Below are positions 1-7,910 of a DNA stretch of 64,000 bases, in pieces. This DNA is from Mucilaginibacter_A sp050955045 (GTDB lineage: Bacteria; Bacteroidota; Bacteroidia; Sphingobacteriales; Sphingobacteriaceae). Below the pieces are notes generated by a model. That model was not told the DNA's origin. It ran no database searches and saw nothing but the letters and a program-made list of their open reading frames with translations. Each line of letters begins with the position of its first letter. Within the stretch, counting starts at the first letter, position 1. The DNA is taken from NCBI GenBank assembly GCA_050955045.1, contig JBPBQV010000031.1, positions 1 through 64,000 of the forward strand, written 5' to 3'. Made by a program: the position numbers and the translations under genes.

Positions 1-6
1 TGGGGT

Positions 7-20
7 GATAAAAGAAGTAT
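7..20 (-). repeat. Dispersed 14-mer, variant copy
   Basis: The plus strand reads GATAAAAGAAGTAT, which is ATACTTCTTTTATC on the minus strand, one base from the window-wide 14-mer ATGCTTCTTTTATC. It lies in the AT-rich stretch before the first gene; what precedes it is outside the window. Confidence 0.6.
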
Positions 21-293
21 AGAAAAACTTGAATAAAATTTAAACAGGCTCTTAACTTTTATTTTGCATCAAGAAAGAAGTATTTTCAGTATCCTTAAAA
101 CTTAAAGAAATTTCATTGAAAAAAATCAATTATTACAACTAAACACCAGTAACTATACACTGATTTTACACGTAAGAATTGATAAATACATCAGGATAGA
201 TTAAAGTTTATTTTATAGTTGTATGTCGGGTCTACCTATCTTGTGTGTTGCTTTAAAATGTTTTCATAATCTTAAATCATGAATTTTTTATAA

Positions 294-1184
294 ATGAACT
301 TGCTCAAACTTCCCTTGTGGATCACGCCACATTTATTTAAAGAAAAAAAATTTACTGATCTAAGTAAAGATGAAATTTCAGATTTAAAAAGTCGCATTAA
401 GAAATTTTCTGCAGAAAAACCAGATATCTCGGTTGTAATTCCTGCTTGGAATGAGGAGAACAATATCTTTCGGGCCGTATCTTCTCTTGCTGCAAACAAT
501 ACTTCTTTTAAGGTAGAAATTGTCGTGATCAACAATAACTCTACAGACGGAACACAAAAAGTGCTGGAAGAGCTTGGTATTCGTACTTATTTTCAATCCA
601 AACAAGGAACACCTTTTGCGCGGCAATTGGGCTTGGATATGGCACGAGGGCAGTATCATTTGTGTGCAGATTGCGATACCTTTTATCCACCCGAGTGGAT
701 TAATTTGATGGTTAAGCCCATGCAAATGGATACAAGTATTAAAGGTGTTTATGGCCGTTATTCTTTTCTTCCTCCAGAGGGAGAAAACCGTTTCGGTTTG
801 CTGTTTTACGAGTTGTTTACCGGATTTCTGATTCGTATTCGAAAAAAGAATTACGAATATCTTAATGTGCTTGGTTTTAATATGGGATTTGAAACCGAAG
901 CCGGACGTAATCCTAACGGCTTTAATGTTGTAGGTGTACGAAAATTTGACAATGCCGCCGGCAGCGATTATTATATAGAGGAAGCTGAAGACGGACAGAT
1001 GGCTGTACATTTAAAAAAGAGAGGCCGATTAAAATTAGTTACCAATGCAAAAGCACGGGTTTACACTTCACCAAGAAGATTATTGTATGATGGAGGGATT
1101 TTTAAGGCTTTCAAAAACAGGTTCAAACTTCATCTGAAAGGTATTAAAGTATATTTAACCAACAAAAACAAAACCTCTGTTTAA
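294..1184 (+). CDS. Family 2 glycosyltransferase
   Basis: This 296-residue protein is a GT-A fold glycosyltransferase of family GT2. The N-terminal nucleotide-sugar fold starts near residue 45 with ISVVIPAWNEENNI, followed by VVINNNSTDGT near 76-86 and the metal-binding acidic cluster CADCDTFYPP near 123-132. A later acidic EEAEDGQM segment could carry the catalytic base. There is no signal peptide and no obvious membrane helix, so it is probably cytoplasmic or peripheral. It shares the opening motif and general layout with the glycosyltransferase at 61510-62682. The second glycosyltransferase follows 15 bases downstream, so the two are probably co-transcribed and may act on the same surface glycan. 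Donor and acceptor cannot be read from the sequence. Confidence 0.88.
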   Translation: MNLLKLPLWITPHLFKEKKFTDLSKDEISDLKSRIKKFSAEKPDISVVIPAWNEENNIFRAVSSLAANNTSFKVEIVVINNNSTDGTQKVLEELGIRTYFQSKQGTPFARQLGLDMARGQYHLCADCDTFYPPEWINLMVKPMQMDTSIKGVYGRYSFLPPEGENRFGLLFYELFTGFLIRIRKKNYEYLNVLGFNMGFETEAGRNPNGFNVVGVRKFDNAAGSDYYIEEAEDGQMAVHLKKRGRLKLVTNAKARVYTSPRRLLYDGGIFKAFKNRFKLHLKGIKVYLTNKNKTSV

Positions 1185-1199
1185 TAATATTTATTCCAA

Positions 1200-1985
1200 A
1201 TGACTAAGCAGTATTGTTTTGAAAATGTTTCTCTGCTCATAACACATTATAACCGAAGCAGTTCGTTAGAAAGACTATTGCTATCTTTTAAAGAGCAGCA
1301 ATGTGTTTTTGGAGAAGTTGTAGTTTCTGATGATGGAAGTAAGCCTGAGCATCAGGCTAAATTAAAAGACTTAAAAAATGTTTATCAATTTAAGCTAATA
1401 ACCAGTCCTCAGAATAAAGGGTTAGGAAACAATATTAATAAAGGTCAGGATGCTGTAACAAAGCCTTATACCTTATACGTTCAGGAGGATTTTACGCCTA
1501 TACTCGGTTTTGCACAACATTTTCAGGATGCCCTGCAAATGATGGAAAGCAATAATGAATTAGATATTGTAAGGTTTTATGCTTACTTTATTTATCCATA
1601 TTTAGTACCTTACCAAAAAGGATTTTCTAAAATGGTTTTCAGTCCGTGGACTATCAACCACCTTAAATTTTATTATTACAGCGATCATCCGCACTTGCGC
1701 AGGAGTTCGTTTTTAACCAAATTTGGACGTTATCCTGAAGGCATTAAAGGTGATTTGACAGAATACCAAATGGCTATTTCCTTTATAAAAAACAAGGGCA
1801 AGGGCTTATTCTATAATGATTTTACGACACTTTTTGATCAAAATAACTCTTCTGCTGAACCCAGTACAATGAACCGTAGTAGCTGGCGACAAAACAAAAA
1901 TGTTTTAATGTTAACCATTAGGTTTTTTTATTTAAAGATTAAACTCATAAAAGGTCATTTGGATCTGTTAATTGCAAAAAGGTAA
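1200..1985 (+). CDS. Family 2 glycosyltransferase (short form)
   Basis: This 261-residue protein is a second GT2-type glycosyltransferase. It opens with VSLLITHYNRSSSLERLL, then VVVSDDGSKPEHQ near 39-51, typical of the nucleotide-binding half of the fold, and an acidic segment YVQEDFTP near 98-105 stands where the DXD metal motif is expected. The C-terminal end is basic and hydrophobic (FFYLKIKLIKGHL), which could help membrane association. It starts 15 bases after the previous glycosyltransferase and in the same direction, suggesting a two-gene unit. A variant copy of the window's dispersed repeat overlaps its stop codon. Substrate unknown. Confidence 0.85.
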   Translation: MTKQYCFENVSLLITHYNRSSSLERLLLSFKEQQCVFGEVVVSDDGSKPEHQAKLKDLKNVYQFKLITSPQNKGLGNNINKGQDAVTKPYTLYVQEDFTPILGFAQHFQDALQMMESNNELDIVRFYAYFIYPYLVPYQKGFSKMVFSPWTINHLKFYYYSDHPHLRRSSFLTKFGRYPEGIKGDLTEYQMAISFIKNKGKGLFYNDFTTLFDQNNSSAEPSTMNRSSWRQNKNVLMLTIRFFYLKIKLIKGHLDLLIAKR

Positions 1986-1998
1986 TACTTCTTTTACC
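1981..1998 (+). repeat. Dispersed repeat variant in the loop of a small hairpin
   Basis: GGTAA and TTACC form a 5-bp stem around the loop TACTTCTT. The whole contains the repeat variant TACTTCTTTTACC and overlaps the TAA stop of the preceding gene. A 5-bp stem alone could be chance; it is listed because the same loop-in-stem layout recurs elsewhere. Confidence 0.45.
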
Positions 1999-2204
1999 AG
2001 ATAAAAATCAGTAAATACTTTAGCTTTTTTTTAAGTATTATCCTATTAGCTTTCAAAGATACAGGCACAATTTGCTCTGATATCTGTTGATTTTTTTTTA
2101 TTTGCTTAATTGCCTTTTCAATCCTGAAAATACAGTTTGGGTAATGCTTGTTAACCAATATTGATGGTTAGATAGTTAGTAAATGATTGGAAGTTAAATA
2201 TTTT

Positions 2205-2245
2205 GGTAATAAAAAAAGCATCTGTTAGATGCTTTTTTTATTACC
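2205..2245. terminator. Bidirectional intrinsic terminator
   Basis: Two perfect 19-base inverted arms (GGTAATAAAAAAAGCATCT and its complement) flank a GTT loop. The site lies between convergent genes, the glycosyltransferase pair on the plus strand and the DUF4114 lipoprotein on the minus strand, and the A and T runs inside the arms can serve either direction. Confidence 0.85.
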
Positions 2246-2258
2246 TTTTCTACTTTAC

Positions 2259-3008
2259 TTAAATAGATGGAGTTACACTTGCATAAATAACTACATCATT
2301 AAAGTCATGGTCAGTGCTAGAAATCGTTCTGTCAGTGTCCTCAAATCCAATTAAAACTTTACTTTCAGGTGTATAATTAATTAAAACAGCATGTTTTCTC
2401 AAAAGAGGGTTAACCTCAGGATTGAGAACATCATTAGAACAAAAATGAGGTACGTTAGTATTTATTGTTTTAGTAACACCACTCCATGCATTTTGTAACA
2501 ACACAAAGCCAATAGAAGTGCCAACATTAAATGTTCCAATTTTAACTTTATTGCCAGGTTGTAAAGCAGAAGCATTACCGGCATTTGGGAAAATATAAGT
2601 GATTGTTTTTATATCTGTAGCACTTGCTGGAGGGTTGTTGGTTGGATAAGTATAGAAAGCAATTGCATCAGTATAACCTGTACCCGGACCTGTAGAAACA
2701 TATGTGATAGAAACATCTGATTTCTGCGTCATAGTAATATCGGCTATAGCTTTAGTAGTAAAAAGCTCCGGATTGGTTTTGCGTAAATCTTTTCCATCTG
2801 GAAGTGTAGTACTAATGTAGGACAACAAAGTAGAAGAAATAACATCACTGGTTGCTAGGTAAAGCGGTTTTCCGGCATCATCATAATTCCCTAAAGTTTG
2901 ATAAGTTGTACTAGTAAATTCTACCGGAACTGTAGTTGGAAGTGTTTGTGATTTTTTACAAGCACCAACCATTAACAAAGCAATAAGAAAAGGTGAAAGT
3001 TTTTTCAT
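2259..3008 (-). CDS. DUF4114 domain lipoprotein
   Basis: A 249-residue predicted lipoprotein. The signal sequence ends in the lipobox VGAC (Cys17), followed by KKS. The C-terminal part carries the DUF4114 signature: a KVKIGTFNVGTSIGFVLLQNAW segment split over residues 155-177, then LIGFEDTDR and the acidic DHDFNDVVIYA near 230-245. The DxDFND motif is thought to bind calcium in related proteins, which is family knowledge and not shown here. It resembles the middle of the LruC protein at 10409-12547 (same GTFxxGTxIxFVLLQNxW and DNDFNDIVFYA motifs), so the two are paralogues. It is probably on the cell surface or outer membrane; role unknown. It stands alone between a terminator and a 337-base gap. 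Confidence 0.82.
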   Translation of the reverse strand: MKKLSPFLIALLMVGACKKSQTLPTTVPVEFTSTTYQTLGNYDDAGKPLYLATSDVISSTLLSYISTTLPDGKDLRKTNPELFTTKAIADITMTQKSDVSITYVSTGPGTGYTDAIAFYTYPTNNPPASATDIKTITYIFPNAGNASALQPGNKVKIGTFNVGTSIGFVLLQNAWSGVTKTINTNVPHFCSNDVLNPEVNPLLRKHAVLINYTPESKVLIGFEDTDRTISSTDHDFNDVVIYASVTPSI

Positions 3009-3345
3009 TTTATATTATTTTTATTTAAAACTAGAAGCTGTATTATTAAACTGATAGAAGTTACAAAATGTGTAATTCGTAAAACTTTAATATTTTTTTA
3101 TTATACGAGCTTATTTAAAATATTGTTTAATATAATTTTTCGAAAGAAACAATACAGTTTCTTCTATTATTTTCACCAATAGTTTAAAGTTTTGCATCAC
3201 TTTTATTGTTTAAGTAAAAGGAAACATCTTTCTACTATTCATTTTTTTAACATAATACAAACAATGCTAGCTATAGTAAGTACATAATTATTTTGATAGA
3301 AAAGCCAAAATTTTATGTTTTCTCCTCATTAGGTTGACTTTAATA
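3009..3345. other. AT-rich intergenic region, no gene seen
   Basis: About 337 bases of very AT-rich DNA upstream of the DUF4114 lipoprotein and downstream of the PorP/SprF gene. I see no ORF, RNA gene or strong hairpin. It presumably holds the promoter of the lipoprotein gene. Confidence 0.5.
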
Positions 3346-4257
3346 CTACTTATCAAATAAATTCAACCTTAAACTCAACTCAAAATCTCCGTTGGTATAA
3401 CTGCTAAGTGCGGCGGTTTCGGTAGTATAAAAAGCAAGTATAGAATACGAATTCTTATTCAGCCCAAAACCAAACGTAGCACTTTTAGAAGAATGATACA
3501 TGCCCTGAAGCGATAACTGGTTGTTGGCCAGCATTAAGTTGGCACCAATATCTAAAATATTGGTATAACCTTTTACACCTCGAAAAACAGCTTTTGGCTC
3601 TACAGAAATGCCGTTCACGTTTTCGCCAAAATCAAAACGATAACTTACGGCGGTGAAATACAAGGATCGGTCAATAGTGTAATTGTCATTGTCCCGGTTA
3701 AATACGCTTCTCAGGTTTGGTATAGCTGCCTGCACAGTAAGATTGTTGCTGGTGTAGGAAGTACCAAAATCTCCATCGAGATAACTTTGCCGGTCATTGT
3801 AACGTGCAACTGATAAATCGCCTGGGTCACCATTTATCTGATCGTATGGTACGCGCTGACTTAAAACGCCTGCAGAAAGACCAAAGTTCAACTTCTGGTT
3901 ATTTTCTCCTAACGGGATATGGTAAGCATAAGTAGCAACAGCACGGGTTGATTTTAATAAACCCGATTGCTCATTATAAAAATTAATGCCAAAAGCAGCA
4001 CGGTTTAGCAAATAATCCGCAGAAACAGCTTGTGTAGCCGGTGCTCCCGGAATGCTGCTCCATTGTTTACGAATGCTTAGGTTGATTTTTAAACCATTAT
4101 TTATACCAGCCATTGCCGGGTTAAATAAATATTGATTTTGAAAGTACTGCGTGCCCAGTGGATTTAGCTGTGCTTTAACCGATGTATGAAGAATTGTGAA
4201 TGATAACAAAATAGCAGCAATGCTTCTTTTAGCATGTAAATATTGGAGTGAATACAT
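3346..4257 (-). CDS. PorP/SprF family type IX secretion membrane protein
   Basis: The product is about 303 residues from the start chosen here. The family signature follows the signal peptide: QLNPLGTQYFQNQYLFNPAMAG, then a beta-barrel-like series of alternating hydrophobic strands ending in LSLRLNLF with an aromatic near the C-terminus. PorP/SprF proteins are outer-membrane partners of T9SS cargo, and SprF helps deliver the SprB adhesin in Flavobacterium. The start at 4257 (MYSLQYLHAKRSIAAILL) gives a clean signal peptide. An upstream in-frame ATG at 4284 would overlap the preceding gene's stop and add nine residues. It lies directly after a T9SS cargo gene and a cargo pseudogene on the same strand, the usual sprB-sprF-like arrangement, so it likely serves those cargo proteins. 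Confidence 0.88.
   Translation of the reverse strand: MYSLQYLHAKRSIAAILLSFTILHTSVKAQLNPLGTQYFQNQYLFNPAMAGINNGLKINLSIRKQWSSIPGAPATQAVSADYLLNRAAFGINFYNEQSGLLKSTRAVATYAYHIPLGENNQKLNFGLSAGVLSQRVPYDQINGDPGDLSVARYNDRQSYLDGDFGTSYTSNNLTVQAAIPNLRSVFNRDNDNYTIDRSLYFTAVSYRFDFGENVNGISVEPKAVFRGVKGYTNILDIGANLMLANNQLSLQGMYHSSKSATFGFGLNKNSYSILAFYTTETAALSSYTNGDFELSLRLNLFDK
4220..4233 (+). repeat. Dispersed 14-mer variant inside the PorP/SprF signal-peptide code
   Basis: ATGCTTCTTTTAGC, one base from the consensus. Read on the minus strand it encodes AKRSI of the signal peptide. The neighbouring gene has the same arrangement at 5119-5132. Confidence 0.55.
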
Positions 4258-4280
4258 TTTGTATTTTTCTAAATGGCAAG

Positions 4281-5156
4281 TCAATCTCTGACGATGGTTA
4301 TAAAACCTCTAAAAAATAAGCCTGAATCTGCACCAAAATCAACAATATAGTAGTACGTTCCCTGTGCAAGCGGAGCATGGTTATAAGTTCCGTTCCAATC
4401 ATTGGTATAACCTTGTTTACTGTAAATTACCTTTCCGGATTTATCCATTAGTTTTACACTATTGTTCGGGTAATCCTCAATATTTTTAATTGTCCAGGTA
4501 TCATTTATGCCATCACCATTTGGTGAGATGATGTTATTCGCAGCTAAACTATTACCATAAATCATCTTATTTTCGGCAACTGCTGTACCGCTTAAATTAA
4601 CAATTTTGTTATCTGCACCTTGGCTTACGCTAGTGATACTATCAGTATAATTACCAAATGCAGTCGGATTAAATCTTACATAAACAGTTTGGTTTGATGC
4701 CAGTTCATCTATCGTATAAATCAGCAGTGGCTCGTAAACAATACTGTCTTTGGATAATGAAAAAGGCGGATTAGTCCTCACCGTAACATCAGCCGTTAAT
4801 TTACTACCTCGAATGGTAAAAGATTGGGCTGCTGACTTTGTGTTGATACTTTGTGCCGCAAACGTAAGTGTGGTTGATTGCGCTTCCTGCTCATTTTCTC
4901 CAATACATGCATTAGTTTGTAATGAAGGATGATTAGCAATAGCCATTGATTGTTTGTCGGATGCATTTAAGCTCACCTTGATTATATTGTTTGCAGGAAA
5001 ACTTTTTCTTTTTGACAAACTTTTAGCAGTATTTATTCGCGTAATTGGTTTCGGTATGGCTCCAAAACTGTGATTTGTTGTAACAACATGAGCGGCACAC
5101 AAAAAAATAACGGCTGCAATGCTTCTTTTAGTGCATAAAAATTTTATATAAGACAT
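4281..5156 (-). CDS. T9SS type B cargo protein with gliding-motility C-terminal domain
   Basis: A 291-residue exported protein. A signal peptide (KRSIAAVIFLCAAHVV core) is followed by a low-complexity Ser/Asn/Gln-rich linker. Residues about 100-195 form an Ig-like domain ending in IVNLSGTA. The last ~85 residues are the T9SS type B (CHU_C) sorting domain: NIISPNGDGINDTW, GKVIYSKQGY, DWNGTY, LAQGTYYYIVDFG and a terminal ITIVRD. This domain directs passage through the type IX secretion system and attachment or release at the surface. The protein is short for this class, whose members often exceed 1000 residues. It overlaps the upstream alternative start of the PorP/SprF gene and follows a cargo-gene remnant, so the three likely derive from one transcription unit. 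Confidence 0.85.
   Translation of the reverse strand: MSYIKFLCTKRSIAAVIFLCAAHVVTTNHSFGAIPKPITRINTAKSLSKRKSFPANNIIKVSLNASDKQSMAIANHPSLQTNACIGENEQEAQSTTLTFAAQSINTKSAAQSFTIRGSKLTADVTVRTNPPFSLSKDSIVYEPLLIYTIDELASNQTVYVRFNPTAFGNYTDSITSVSQGADNKIVNLSGTAVAENKMIYGNSLAANNIISPNGDGINDTWTIKNIEDYPNNSVKLMDKSGKVIYSKQGYTNDWNGTYNHAPLAQGTYYYIVDFGADSGLFFRGFITIVRD
5119..5132 (+). repeat. Dispersed 14-mer variant inside the T9SS cargo signal-peptide code
   Basis: ATGCTTCTTTTAGT, two bases from the consensus, encodes TKRSI on the minus strand. The adjacent PorP/SprF gene has the near-identical copy at 4220-4233 at the same place in its signal peptide. Confidence 0.5.
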
Positions 5157-5179
5157 GTATCTGTTTCTTGTGTTGAAAT

Positions 5180-5429
5180 TTAATCTCTAATGATAATGGT
5201 ATAACCTTTGAACAAACCTAAATCGGCGCCATGCATTTTTCCAGGCTGTTGCAGCGGTTTTTAAAGTGACAATTGCACCGGTTTCAACTGTAAATCCTTC
5301 AGGTAAACCTAATGCAACTCCATCAAAACTTTGCACATAAGATATTGTGCCTAAGGCTATTTGTGCAAAAAGTATTTTGACGGGTAGGATAAAGAAAAAA
5401 AGAAGAAGTGCAGGTAAAAAAAAAATCAT
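5180..5429 (-). pseudogene. Remnant of a T9SS cargo gene (internal deletion plus frameshift)
   Basis: The open frame from 5429 encodes a signal peptide (LLLFFFILPVKILFAQ) and then SYVQSFDGVALGLPEGFTVETGA, typical of the mature N-terminus of exported T9SS proteins, before running into nonsense and a stop near 5187. In another frame the same DNA encodes GADLGLFKGYTIIIRD ending at the stop at 5180-5182. That matches the last residues of the neighbouring cargo protein's sorting domain (GADSGLFFRGFITIVRD). So both ends of a cargo gene survive, joined out of frame, with the middle lost. An assembly collapse across repeats is the main alternative to a real deletion. It is probably non-functional; the signal peptide could still be made. 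Confidence 0.75.
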
Positions 5430-5839
5430 AAAAACATACTTATTTACATAAAATGTAAATTTTTGCTAAAATAAGTATTGTTTTTCGAAAGATATGTAGC
5501 TATAAGTTAAGAATCTATATATTTAAAGTCACAAAGAAGTTAAAATTTGTAATTTCAATTCAATATTTTCTTTAAAAATCAATTTAAATGCTTCTTTTAT
5601 CGGCAAAAAATTAGATTGTCGATTGTGCTGATTTTAAAATAGAAAGTATTGTTTTTGGGAGAGGAGAAAAAACTAAATATTAACAGCATACTGTTTTTAT
5701 AAGATAAAAATAGATATTTATAAGCGTATCTATATCAACCTAAAAAATATCGTAAAAAATTTAGCTTATTTTGAGAATTTAGATTAGAAATTAAAACTTA
5801 GATGAATAAAACGCAGAAAGCTTAAGTTTTAATCTGATA
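5430..5839. other. AT-rich intergenic region carrying two dispersed repeat copies
   Basis: About 410 bases between the hybrid kinase's 3' end and the cargo remnant. No ORF or RNA gene is apparent. It holds an exact copy of the 14-mer (5588-5601) and a copy of the sister form, ATACTGTTTTTATA (5688-5701). Confidence 0.55.
5588..5601 (+). repeat. Dispersed 14-mer, exact intergenic copy
   Basis: ATGCTTCTTTTATC exactly. The flanks CAATTTAA and TTAGATTG are partly complementary, so the copy could sit in the loop of an imperfect hairpin. Confidence 0.75.
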
Positions 5840-7549
5840 TTATAATGAAGGTTCTAAAGCATATTTTTTAATCTGATCCACTAAAACTGGTCCTTGAAAT
5901 GGCTTCAGAATATAATCCATAAAGCCAATTTCTTTCAAATTCTGCAGTGTGTCCAAGTCCATTAAAGTAGCCGTAAAAGCAAGCACCGGTATATGCGGCC
6001 AGTTCTTTTTTATCTCCTTGATAGCGGTATAACCGTCCATCAGTGGCATTTCCAAGTCCATCAGAATAATTTGATATTCAGCACCATTTTTTAACAAAGC
6101 CAAAGCTTCTATTCCGTTAAAAGCTTTTGTACAATCTGCCTCGAAACCTGACAGTATTTTTTTGGCAATCATCATGTTGATTTCGTTATCCTCAACCAAC
6201 AGAATTTTCACACCAGATAAATCGGCTTTTTCGGTTACGTCGGGAATTTCTTCATCCTGAATTTGCTGATCCACCAAATCAAATTCAACCTTAAAACTAA
6301 AAGTGCTTCCTATGCCTTTTGCGCTTTTCAATTCCATTTTACTGTTCATCAACGCCAAAATTTGCAAACAAATAGTAAGCCCCAACCCAGAACTATTGTA
6401 ATTTCGGGTATTTGCATCGAAAACCTGTCCGAAACTATCAAAAATATGTTCTTGGTCTTTCTCTTCAATGCCAGATCCGGTATCTTCTACACTAAATCTT
6501 ACCTCTATCTTGTCTGTGGTTTTGCTGATAATATTTGCAGCTAGTTTAATATAACCGCTGGATGTAAATTTCCCGGCGTTGGAGAGTAAATTATTCAGAA
6601 TTTGAATCAGCCGGACATCATCTGCCATCACAGTTGTGTTTAATTCCGGGTCGATTTCAACTTTTAGCGTTATGTTTTTTTCACCAAAAAAATTGGCAAA
6701 CGGAATAGTAGCCTTTACAAGCAGTTGTTTTAAATTAATTTCTACAGGATGAATTTCCAGCTTCCCTGCTTCAATTTTGTTAAAATCTAAAATATCATTT
6801 ACCTGATGCAACATATGATCAGAGCAATATTGTAAAATTTCAAAATACTCCTGCTGTTCGGGTAAGCTATGGCCTTTTTTTAACAGATTGCTGGCTCCAA
6901 TAATACCGTTTAGCGGAGTTCTCAATTCATGGCCCATAGTAGATAAAAACTGTGTGCGCGAATTGATCGTAAGATTTTTTTGATTGATTAGTTCTTTCAA
7001 ATATTTCCGTTCCAGAAAAGTATTGATGCAGGCAAAACCAATTGTTAACAGCAGGGCAGAAATGGTATTTATATAAAAGATAAGCTTTGTATCAGCAATG
7101 GACAAAGGTTCCCACGGACGATGTAAATTGCCAATAAAAATGCAAAAGAGAAAGCTGACGGCTGTGATGCTGTAATATAAAACAATCTTTTTGATGTAGA
7201 TTTTTTGCGTATCAACAATTACCGGTATCGCGATAAGCAATGGAAAATAATACATGTATTGTCCCGTTCCCGAACCGTCTTCGGCAGCAAAACCAATAAG
7301 AGATAAGCTTACAAATGCTATAAATGGCAGTTTGGTGTTGGTGATAACTTTTTTGTGGTTTAAAAATAGAATCAAGCCAAGTACACTGCAAAATGCCGAC
7401 AGCATAACGGCAGTATGATATAAACCTAATGCGCAGTAAAAAATTAAAATTAAAACCCCAATTGCTATAGCAGCAATTGCCAACTGAAATGTTCTTTTAC
7501 TAATTTCACTGATACTATAAACAGGATAGTCGGGGTTATTACCAGTCAT
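5840..7549 (-). CDS. Membrane-bound hybrid sensor histidine kinase / response regulator
   Basis: A 569-residue hybrid kinase. Residues 20-178 contain about six hydrophobic segments and form a membrane sensor with no large periplasmic loop. The HisKA domain carries the phosphoaccepting His207 in FLSTMGHELRTPLNG. The HATPase domain shows the N box (QILNNLLSNAGKF, near 316-328), the G1 box DTGSG (356-360) and the G2 box SGLGL (387-391). A receiver domain fills 446-563, with Asp498 in ILMDLEMPLMDGY and the conserved Lys in YILKPF. There is no output domain, so the phosphate must pass to another protein. The single receiver at 13062-13445 is a distant candidate. The gene is alone, with gaps of about 400 and 360 bases on either side. 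The stimulus is unknown. Confidence 0.93.
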   Translation of the reverse strand: MTGNNPDYPVYSISEISKRTFQLAIAAIAIGVLILIFYCALGLYHTAVMLSAFCSVLGLILFLNHKKVITNTKLPFIAFVSLSLIGFAAEDGSGTGQYMYYFPLLIAIPVIVDTQKIYIKKIVLYYSITAVSFLFCIFIGNLHRPWEPLSIADTKLIFYINTISALLLTIGFACINTFLERKYLKELINQKNLTINSRTQFLSTMGHELRTPLNGIIGASNLLKKGHSLPEQQEYFEILQYCSDHMLHQVNDILDFNKIEAGKLEIHPVEINLKQLLVKATIPFANFFGEKNITLKVEIDPELNTTVMADDVRLIQILNNLLSNAGKFTSSGYIKLAANIISKTTDKIEVRFSVEDTGSGIEEKDQEHIFDSFGQVFDANTRNYNSSGLGLTICLQILALMNSKMELKSAKGIGSTFSFKVEFDLVDQQIQDEEIPDVTEKADLSGVKILLVEDNEINMMIAKKILSGFEADCTKAFNGIEALALLKNGAEYQIILMDLEMPLMDGYTAIKEIKKNWPHIPVLAFTATLMDLDTLQNLKEIGFMDYILKPFQGPVLVDQIKKYALEPSL

Positions 7550-7910
7550 ATGTAATTTTATACGGCTTTGTTTACAGGTAAGTTTCTTTTCATTGAAGTG
7601 AATGCGCTTAGCTTTTACATAATTTCGGAAGCTTTTCTTTACTAAAAATTCAGGCTTGTATTTTTAGTAAAGAACGAAAAAGTTAATAAATCAACAAAAG
7701 CTGTTTAAACTTTATTCGGATGTAGGCAATGTTTTAGTTTAGAATAAAAGTATGCAGTAAAAAGTAAAAGGCACAGAACAAAACGGAATAACAATTTTCA
7801 AGGCATCTTAACAAAAAAATTAAAGCTTAGATTTATTAAGCTTATCATTGCCTTTCTCATGTTTTTAGGTGATAAAAACAATATCTAAAATTTAAAAAAA
7901 CGCTAAACTG
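7550..7910. other. Divergent intergenic region with a long inverted repeat
   Basis: About 361 bases between the hybrid kinase (leftward) and the oxidoreductase (rightward), so it must hold both promoters. No ORF is seen. The notable structure is the inverted repeat at 7637-7672. Confidence 0.5.
7637..7672. promoter_or_regulatory. Perfect 13-bp inverted repeat between divergent genes
   Basis: CTTTACTAAAAAT at 7637-7649 and its exact complement at 7660-7672 flank a 10-base loop. It lies 88 bases upstream of the kinase start. As there is no gene end nearby it is not an ordinary terminator; it could be an operator or a leader hairpin of the kinase mRNA. Confidence 0.5.

Noticed and set aside
384..1010. 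208-codon frame on the minus strand
   Set aside because: It is the antisense of the glycosyltransferase at 294-1184 and has no family features.
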